This document shows positions 1-3,810 of a stretch of 5,918 nucleotides of DNA, piece after piece. Position 1 is the first letter of the stretch. The number at the start of each line of letters is the position of its first letter. A program made the translations under genes and the position numbers. Origin of the DNA: Thermaceae bacterium (GTDB lineage: Bacteria; Deinococcota; Deinococci; Deinococcales; Marinithermaceae). Under the pieces are notes generated by a model. It had not been told where the DNA came from and did no database searches. It saw nothing but the letters and a program-made list of their open reading frames with translations. Location of the stretch: positions 1 through 5,918 of the forward strand of contig WFXV01000080.1 of assembly GCA_015490435.1 (NCBI GenBank), read 5' to 3'.

Positions 1-5
1 CGGAA

Positions 6-50
6 CACAAGGATGCGCCTTCCTTGGTAGGTGAGCCGCGCGTTCTTGTG
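6..50 (+). other. Stem-loop I: 13-pair stem with a 19-base loop
   Basis: CACAAGGATGCGC (6-18) pairs with GCGCGTTCTTGTG (38-50): eleven Watson-Crick pairs and two G-U pairs, no bulges. The loop is 19-37. A competing 6-bp hairpin, CAAGGA (8-13) with TCCTTG (21-26), could form instead of the full stem, so an alternative fold is possible. Confidence 0.6.
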
Positions 51-52
51 GC

Positions 53-127
53 TGTTCACTGGAGCCCCTCCTCTCGTGCCCAAAGCCATGCCTTCACAGG
101 CACCAGGGTATGGGGCTCCAGTGAACA
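53..127 (+). repeat. Stem-loop II: perfect 16-bp inverted repeat with nested stems
   Basis: TGTTCACTGGAGCCCC (53-68) is the exact reverse complement of GGGGCTCCAGTGAACA (112-127). Inside it, GTGCCC (76-81) can pair with GGGTAT (106-111), directly stacked on the outer stem on the 3' side and separated by a 7-base bulge (69-75) on the 5' side. A local hairpin TGCCT/AGGCA (89-93/98-102) with the tetraloop TCAC caps it, across an asymmetric internal loop (82-88 against 103-105). The fold leaves few bases unpaired, which is more than expected from chance and typical of a structural RNA element. The inverted repeat is certain; the full fold is a hand prediction. Confidence 0.85.
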
Positions 128-134
128 ACGTGTT

Positions 135-140
135 GAGAGG
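135..140 (+). promoter_or_regulatory. Probable ribosome binding site of mnmE
   Basis: GAGAGG lies 10 bases before the ATG at 151. The spacing is rather long and the match to the anti-Shine-Dalgarno sequence is partial, but nothing better is present. It lies just downstream of stem-loop II, so folding could influence its accessibility. Confidence 0.4.
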
Positions 141-150
141 TTACAGCTAG

Positions 151-1461
151 ATGCAGGGCCTTTCGGACACGATCGCCGCGATCGCCACCCCGCCGGGAAA
201 GGGAGCGATCGGGGTCCTAAGGCTTTCGGGCCCCGAGGCGCTTGAAATCGGCGCCCGGGTCTGGGAGGGGAAGGATCCCCGGAGGCTTCCCGGCGGGCGT
301 TTTACCTACGGGAAGCTGAAAGACCCCGAGACCGGTGAAGTGATCGACGAGGGGCTCCTCCTCGTCTTCCGCGCCCCCCGTTCTTACACCGGGGAGGACG
401 CGCTCGAGTTCCAGCTCCACGGCTCGCCGGCGGTGATGCGGCGGGGGCTTGAGGTCCTCCTCAAGGCCGGGGCCCGGCTCGCCGAGCCCGGCGAGTTCAC
501 CCTGCGCGCCTACCTGAAGGGAAAGCTCGACCTCGCCCAGGCCGAGAGCGTGCTCGCGCTGGTCGAGGCCGAGAGCGAGACCGCCCGGCGCCAGGCGCTA
601 AGGGGCCTCTCCCGCGAGCTGAGCGAGCGGATCCAGCGGATCGAGGCCCCCCTCCTCGACCTCCTCGCCCACATCCAGGCGACCCTCGACTACCCTGAGG
701 AGGGCGTCGAGCCCCACCGGGCCGAGGAGGCGATCGCCGCCGCCCTCCGGGAGATCGAGGCCCTCCTCCAGACCGCCCAGGCCGGCCGGATCGCCCGCGA
801 GGGGGCCCGGCTCGTCATCCTCGGGCCGCCGAACGCGGGGAAGTCCTCGCTCTTGAATGCCCTCCTCGGCTACGAGCGGGCGATCGTCGCCCCGGTGCCG
901 GGCACCACCCGAGACTACCTGGAAGCCCCCCTTGAGCTCGAGGGCCTCCCGATCCAGGCGGTGGACACCGCCGGGGTGCGGGAGGCCCCGGACCCGATCG
1001 AGGCCGCCGGGGTAGCGCGGGCGCTCGCCCTCGCCCGGGAAGCGGACCTCGTGCTCTGGGTCGCGGACCGAAGCGCGAAGAAGCCCGCCCCGCCCCCCGG
1101 GCTCCCCGAGGGGCGGGTCCTTTTCGTCGCCAGCAAGGCCGACCTCCCTCCCGCCTGGGAGGACCCCGTCTACCTCCCGGTCTCGGTCCGGACCGGGGCC
1201 GGGCTCGACACGCTCAAGGCCGCGATCAAGGAGCGCCTCCTCTCGGGGGCGAGCGAGGGCGAGGCCTGGCTCACCAGCGAGCGCCAAGCGGAGGCGCTCG
1301 CCGAGGCCAGAGACCGCCTCAAGGCCGCCCATGGCGCCCCCGACGACCTGATGGCGATGGAGGTCGAGGCCGCCCTCGAAGCCCTCGCCCGGATCACCGG
1401 GACCGAGGTGGTGGAGGAGGCGATCGGGAGGATTTTTAGGAATTTTTGTGTGGGGAAGTAA
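151..1461 (+). CDS. mnmE: tRNA uridine-5-carboxymethylaminomethyl(34) synthesis GTPase MnmE (TrmE)
   Basis: MnmE is a cytoplasmic G protein that works with MnmG (GidA) to install (carboxymethyl)aminomethyl groups on the wobble uridine of certain tRNAs, using a tetrahydrofolate one-carbon donor. The 436-residue length is normal and the gene is complete. The N-terminal folate-binding domain (about 1-118) shows GAIGVLRLSGP (18-28) and the conserved AEPGEFTLRAYLKGKLDLAQAE stretch begins at 111. A helical domain is interrupted by the G domain (about 217-370): P-loop GPPNAGKSS (225-233), G2 GTTRD (251-255), G3 DTAG (272-275), and G4 as SKAD (328-331) where NKxD is usual. The protein ends in IFRNFCVGK (428-436) with the family's C-terminal Cys (433) and GK. 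The ATG at 151 places the family's N-terminal SDTIAAIATPPGKGAIG correctly. The last codons are unusually AT-rich. It stands alone on this strand and converges on the neighbouring cluster. Confidence 0.97.
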   Translation: MQGLSDTIAAIATPPGKGAIGVLRLSGPEALEIGARVWEGKDPRRLPGGRFTYGKLKDPETGEVIDEGLLLVFRAPRSYTGEDALEFQLHGSPAVMRRGLEVLLKAGARLAEPGEFTLRAYLKGKLDLAQAESVLALVEAESETARRQALRGLSRELSERIQRIEAPLLDLLAHIQATLDYPEEGVEPHRAEEAIAAALREIEALLQTAQAGRIAREGARLVILGPPNAGKSSLLNALLGYERAIVAPVPGTTRDYLEAPLELEGLPIQAVDTAGVREAPDPIEAAGVARALALAREADLVLWVADRSAKKPAPPPGLPEGRVLFVASKADLPPAWEDPVYLPVSVRTGAGLDTLKAAIKERLLSGASEGEAWLTSERQAEALAEARDRLKAAHGAPDDLMAMEVEAALEALARITGTEVVEEAIGRIFRNFCVGK

Positions 1462-1462
1462 A

Positions 1463-1534
1463 CGTGCGTGGTGCGTAGTACGTGGTACGTGGTGAGTCGT
1501 TTAAACCACGCACTACACACCACGCACCACGTAC
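1463..1534. repeat. Facing heptamer-repeat arrays forming an imperfect 30-bp inverted repeat
   Basis: Four tandem heptamers CGTGGTG, CGTAGTA, CGTGGTA and CGTGGTG run from 1467 to 1494. After an AT-rich centre, four complementary heptamers AACCACG, CACTACA, CACCACG and CACCACG run from 1504 to 1531. Arms 1464-1493 and 1505-1534 pair at 24 of 30 positions, and all six differences are transitions, so several become G-U pairs in RNA. The element fills nearly all of the 77-bp gap between the convergent genes, beginning 3 bp after the mnmE stop. It may act as a bidirectional transcription barrier, although no U-tract follows on either strand, or be a copy of a dispersed genomic repeat. Confidence 0.8.
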
Positions 1535-1538
1535 CCAA

Positions 1539-2156
1539 TCACCTTCCCCCCAAATGCATCTTGATCTGGTGGAGGAGCTCGGCGGGGTTTCGGATCGGGT
1601 AGTCGAGGCTCTGGATGATCTCGGTGGCCTCGAGCCCCTCGAGCTTGAGCCCCTCGAAGCGGGGCAGGAGGTCCTCCGGGCGCTCGGCGGGGAAGTCGAA
1701 GCCCTTCACCGCCTTCAGGACCAGGTAGGCCCAGGGGATGTCGAAGAGCTCGACGAAGCGCTCGAGGAAGTAGCGGAGCACCCGGGGCTCCTCCTCCCCC
1801 TGCCGCACCAGCCGGTAGGCTGCCTTGGCGAGGCCCCCGGCCAGGTGCACCCGGATGTTCTCGCCTTCCCCGATCTCGGAAAGCTTCCTAAGCGCCGCCT
1901 CGGGGTCGGCCCGGAGGATGTTTTGCACGGTGGCCCGGGAGATCCCGAGCTCGGCGGCGATCTCGTCCGCCCCCTTCAGCGCCTCCTCGTGCAGGACGAT
2001 CACGTAGGAGGCCGCCATCAGCGAGTTCGCCCAGGTCAGGTGGCGGCGCTCGGCGAGCGCCTTGGGCCCTCCGACCAGGTCGATCGTCTTCAAGAAGACC
2101 CGGAGTACGGTGGCCTCGAGCTCGGCCTCGGGCTTTTTCGGCATGACCTCGATCAC
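1539..2156 (-). CDS. HTH regulator of the near-KaiC type, partner of the adjacent KaiC-like ATPase
   Basis: A soluble 205-residue protein with no signal peptide or membrane segment. A helix-turn-helix lies at about 63-82 (GADEIAAELGISRATVQNIL), in the shape of a sigma-70-region-4-like or ArsR-like recognition unit. The segment before it (about 14-60) is helical, and the region after 100 is mostly helical and Leu/Glu-rich. I match it from memory to the 'near_KaiC' probable regulatory domain (TIGR03879), which recurs next to KaiC-like proteins in thermophiles; this needs an HMM check. The GTG start at 2156 is chosen over the ATG at 2144 because GGAGGTGA lies 6 bases before the GTG but 18 before the ATG. 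The GTG overlaps the ATPase stop as GTGA, a classic coupled junction. It is the last gene of the cluster. Presumably it binds DNA under control of the ATPase; its targets are unknown. Confidence 0.8.
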   Translation of the reverse strand: MIEVMPKKPEAELEATVLRVFLKTIDLVGGPKALAERRHLTWANSLMAASYVIVLHEEALKGADEIAAELGISRATVQNILRADPEAALRKLSEIGEGENIRVHLAGGLAKAAYRLVRQGEEEPRVLRYFLERFVELFDIPWAYLVLKAVKGFDFPAERPEDLLPRFEGLKLEGLEATEIIQSLDYPIRNPAELLHQIKMHLGGR

Positions 2157-3013
2157 GTCTCCTCACCTCCTCCCACCGGCGGGCCCACCACGAGGAGCCC
2201 CTCCGGCGTGATCTCGAGGAAATGGGTGCGGGCGTCGTGCCCCGACATGCGGGAGCCGTCGATGCGGAAAAACCGCACCAGCTCCCCGATCGGCTTCTTC
2301 CAGATCCGGGCCTGGGCGGTGGACATGACGAGCTTCTTCGCGAGCACCAGGGTCACGTCCATCACGTGGCTCACCACGAAGCCGCCGGCAGCCTCGGCGG
2401 AGAGCTCCTCGTGCCCGGAGCGCTTTTGCGAGGTGAAGACCGCGGTCAGCGCCCGGTCCTTGGTATAGGCGTAGATCCGGCGGACGATCTGCCGGGCGGC
2501 GATCTCCTTGGCCTCGTAGAGCCCGGTCAGCGAATCCACCACCAGGTGCCGCGCCTCCACCTTGCCGAGGGCCACGTCCAGGGTGGAAAGCAAGGTGGGC
2601 AGGTCCTCGCGGAGCTCGGCGTGGCGGGCGGCGTCCACCAGGACGATCCGGTCGAGGGCGTCCCGCTCGATCCCCATCGCCTGGCGCCGCTGCTCCAGCC
2701 CCACGCTGACGAAGGCCGAGGGCACCTCGACGGTGACGAAGATCACGCCCTCGCCCCGGGCGGCCTGGGCGAGGGCGAACTGCTCCGCGAGCAGGCTCTT
2801 GCCGGTGTCGGAAACGCCGGTGACGTGGACCGCGGCGTAGCGGGGAAAACCGGGGAGCGGGCGGACGCGGGGCTTATTTCCCTTGAACTCGGTGACGAAG
2901 AAGAGCTCATCGAGCCCCGGCACCCCGGTGGGCACGCCCTCGAGCTTGGGTGCCCGCTCGGCCGCCTCGCTCGCCAGGCTCAGCGCTTCCAGACGCGGCC
3001 CCGTGCCAGCCAT
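2153..3013 (-). CDS. Single-domain KaiC/RecA-like ATPase
   Basis: A 286-residue RecA-fold ATPase of the KaiC/RadA superfamily, resembling the thermophile KaiC-domain group typified by AF_0795 (TIGR03878, recalled, not searched). The opening VPTGVPGLDELFF (28-39) is the usual KaiC-family lead-in. Walker A is GVSDTGKS (66-73) with Lys72 and Ser73. FVTVEVPSAF (92-101) carries Glu96 where KaiC proteins have their catalytic carboxylates. Walker B is HLVVD (156-160) followed by SLTGLYE. A conserved-looking block, about 199-222, contains SGHEE and GFVVSHVMDV. There is only one ATPase domain, whereas clock KaiC has two, and no clock function is implied. The ATG at 3013 is preferred to a longer frame reaching 3103 because GGGAGG lies 6 bases upstream and the extra 30 residues look like low-complexity read-through. 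It overlaps the preceding gene by 34 bp and the HTH gene by 4 bp. Confidence 0.88.
   Translation of the reverse strand: MAGTGPRLEALSLASEAAERAPKLEGVPTGVPGLDELFFVTEFKGNKPRVRPLPGFPRYAAVHVTGVSDTGKSLLAEQFALAQAARGEGVIFVTVEVPSAFVSVGLEQRRQAMGIERDALDRIVLVDAARHAELREDLPTLLSTLDVALGKVEARHLVVDSLTGLYEAKEIAARQIVRRIYAYTKDRALTAVFTSQKRSGHEELSAEAAGGFVVSHVMDVTLVLAKKLVMSTAQARIWKKPIGELVRFFRIDGSRMSGHDARTHFLEITPEGLLVVGPPVGGGEET
2163..2170 (-). promoter_or_regulatory. Ribosome binding site that fixes the GTG start of the HTH gene
   Basis: On the minus strand GGAGGTGA, a full match to the anti-Shine-Dalgarno sequence, ends 6 bases before the GTG at 2156. It lies inside the last codons of the KaiC-like gene, so translation of the two genes is probably coupled. 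Confidence 0.8.
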
Positions 3014-3195
3014 AGGAGCCCTCCCTTCAGCGCGACCCGCGCCGCCGGCACCCGGGCGAGCACGAACCCAAGGGCGAAGGCGAGGGGCAAAACGCGCTCC
3101 CAAGCCACGCCCCGAAGCCGCCGGTCGGCGGCCTCGGCGGCCTCGAAGAGGCGGGCGCGGGCGGCCTCTACTTCAGGCTCACGCGGGCGTACCAT
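2980..3195 (-). CDS. Small YqjK-like protein with one hydrophobic segment
   Basis: A 71-residue protein. Residues 1-34 are charged and helical (MVRPREPEVEAARARLFEAA and onward), residues about 35-62 are hydrophobic with Arg interruptions, and the C-terminus is basic (RGRVWKR). The sequence alone is not diagnostic. The position, directly after DUF883-like and YqjE-like genes, matches yqjD-yqjE-yqjK of E. coli, so a YqjK-type role is suggested by gene order. The ATG at 3195 follows GGGAGGGG at a spacing of about 4 bases. The gene starts inside the YqjE-like gene (28-bp overlap) and ends inside the KaiC-like gene (34-bp overlap), which strongly supports its being translated. It is probably a peripheral or single-pass inner membrane protein. 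Confidence 0.7.
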   Translation of the reverse strand: MVRPREPEVEAARARLFEAAEAADRRLRGVAWERVLPLAFALGFVLARVPAARVALKGGLLWLARGRVWKR

Positions 3196-3443
3196 GCCAC
3201 CCCTCCCGAAAGGACGAGCGCCACCAGCGCAACGAAGAGCGCGGCCAGGGCCGGGTCGAGGACCCGAAGAAGGGCGAGGTAAAGGGCAAAGAGGGCAAAG
3301 CCCAAGGCGGCGAGCAAGACCACCGCCGCCACCAGGAGCAAAAGGGCGGCCCAGATCACCCGCCCAAGGGCCTCCCGGAGCGCCCGGCCCTCGGCGCGCA
3401 GGTAGTCGAAGAGGGCGGCGACGAACTCGGCGAGCTCCTTCAA
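3168..3443 (-). CDS. YqjE-like (holin superfamily III, DUF1469) two-helix membrane protein
   Basis: A 91-residue protein with a short amphipathic N-terminus (1-28), a first transmembrane helix at about 30-58 and a second at about 63-86, joined by a tight turn at LDP (62-64). This is the layout of the phage-holin-like family that includes YqjE. Despite the family name these are mostly chromosomal membrane proteins, not lysis proteins, and no phage gene is nearby. The start codon is TTG at 3443, supported by GGAGGT five bases upstream, which shares a base with the stop of the preceding gene. No other start would keep the amphipathic segment. It is 3 bp after the DUF883-like gene and overlaps the next by 28 bp. 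Family assignment is by topology and context, without a search. Confidence 0.78.
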   Translation of the reverse strand: MKELAEFVAALFDYLRAEGRALREALGRVIWAALLLLVAAVVLLAALGFALFALYLALLRVLDPALAALFVALVALVLSGGVAWYARVSLK

Positions 3444-3446
3444 GCG

Positions 3447-3749
3447 CTACCTCCGATCCAGCACCTTGCCGATCAGAAAGCCGAGCCCGAACGCGGCCGC
3501 GAGCGCGAGGAGCGGCCGTTCCTCGACCTCCTCCTTGAGCTCCTCGGCCCGGGCGCGGAGTTTCTTCGCGGCCTCCTCGAGCTCGAGCATGAGCTTCCTC
3601 GCCTCCTCCTCGAGCCGGGCCTTCACCCCCTCGACCTCGGCCCGGCCCGCCTCGGCCACCGCGCGTTTCAGCTCGGCGAGGTCGGCCTGCAACTGCTTCA
3701 AGTCTTCCCGCAGACGGCCCAGTTCGGCGTCCAGGTTCCGCTCCGCCAT
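3447..3749 (-). CDS. DUF883/YqjD-like coiled-coil protein with C-terminal membrane anchor
   Basis: A 100-residue protein: residues 4-78 form a long Glu/Lys/Leu/Ala coiled coil, followed by a C-terminal anchor RPLLALAAAFGLGFLIGKVLDRR (from 78) with the glycine pattern and basic tail typical of the ElaB/YqjD/DUF883 family. In E. coli YqjD and its relatives sit in the inner membrane by this tail, are made in stationary phase and bind ribosomes. Whether this holds here is inference. The ATG at 3749 is chosen because GGGGGTG lies 6 bases upstream. The frame stays open up to 3938, but that extension would run into the TamB-like coding region and past the promoter, and looks non-coding. It is the first gene of the five-gene cluster. 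Confidence 0.85.
   Translation of the reverse strand: MAERNLDAELGRLREDLKQLQADLAELKRAVAEAGRAEVEGVKARLEEEARKLMLELEEAAKKLRARAEELKEEVEERPLLALAAAFGLGFLIGKVLDRR
3449..3454 (-). promoter_or_regulatory. Ribosome binding site that decides the TTG start of the YqjE-like gene
   Basis: GGAGGT on the minus strand lies 5 bases before the TTG at 3443, and its last base is the final base of the DUF883-like gene's TAG stop codon. This makes the unusual TTG start credible and suggests ribosomes pass directly from one gene to the next. Confidence 0.75.
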
Positions 3750-3759
3750 AGAAAACACC

Positions 3760-3770
3760 CCCTTCAAGGG
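3760..3770. promoter_or_regulatory. 11-bp palindrome at the expected transcription start
   Basis: CCCTTCAAGGG is a perfect palindrome around position 3765. It lies between the -10 element and the DUF883-like start codon, where transcription should begin, and overlaps the upstream half of the Shine-Dalgarno sequence. It is well placed for a repressor operator. It could also be chance. Confidence 0.35.
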
Positions 3771-3772
3771 AT

Positions 3773-3781
3773 ATGATAGCA
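3773..3781 (-). promoter_or_regulatory. Extended -10 promoter of the five-gene operon
   Basis: The minus strand reads TGCTATCAT, one mismatch from the extended -10 consensus TGnTATAAT. It sits in the only AT-rich stretch of this part of the window, 24 bases before the ATG at 3749. No convincing -35 hexamer is seen, which an extended -10 can tolerate. Transcription should begin near 3766, giving a leader of about 17 bases with the ribosome binding site. This implies the operon can be transcribed separately from the TamB-like gene upstream. Confidence 0.55.
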
Positions 3782-3810
3782 GCTTTATAAAGTTTGCGCC
3801 ACCCGGTCCG

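Larger units (their letters stand above)
6..127 (+). ncRNA. Candidate structured RNA or mnmE leader, two tandem stem-loops
   Basis: Two long stem-loops sit side by side with only two bases between them, ending 23 bases before the mnmE start codon. Four pairs in the proposed fold are G-U on the + strand (12-44, 14-42, 76-111, 78-109). On the other strand each would be a C-A mismatch, so the wobble pattern favours a + strand transcript, in the same direction as mnmE. I could not match it to tmRNA, SRP RNA, RNase P RNA, 5S rRNA, a T-box or a tRNA. No clear promoter is visible and there is no U-tract after either stem, so neither is a classical intrinsic terminator. It may be a 5' leader of mnmE, the 3' part of a longer RNA that begins before the window, or a structured mobile-repeat remnant. 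The structure is seen; the role is unknown. Confidence 0.4.

Noticed and set aside
24..245. Short + strand open frame over the two stem-loops and the mnmE start
   Set aside because: It runs through both hairpins, has no ribosome binding site and overlaps the well-supported mnmE N-terminus in another frame.
178..737. GCGATCGC palindromes like the HIP1 repeat of cyanobacteria (178-185 and 730-737)
   Set aside because: Only two exact copies, both inside mnmE and explained by Ala-Ile-Ala codons.
1499..1506. GTTTAAAC palindrome at the centre of the heptamer element
   Set aside because: It is only the AT-rich turn of the inverted repeat; eight bases alone do not support a separate site.
1463..1534. 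CRISPR array
   Set aside because: Units are contiguous heptamers without spacers, and the two halves are in opposite orientation.
1482..2468. Long + strand open frame that begins in the heptamer repeats
   Set aside because: Its N-terminus is translated repeat, and the rest is antisense to the HTH and KaiC-like genes, an effect of high GC.
3014..3103. 30-residue N-terminal extension of the KaiC-like protein
   Set aside because: It is Arg/Gly/Ala/Pro-rich, lies within the YqjK-like gene and lacks the strong Shine-Dalgarno found before the ATG at 3013.
3168..3443. Phage holin or prophage remnant
   Set aside because: No endolysin, integrase or structural gene is near, and the gene order fits the chromosomal yqjD-yqjE-yqjK type.
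2222..3538. 438-codon + strand open frame antisense to four genes
   Set aside because: Composition is Gly/Arg/Pro-rich without domains, while the opposite strand has recognised families and ribosome binding sites.
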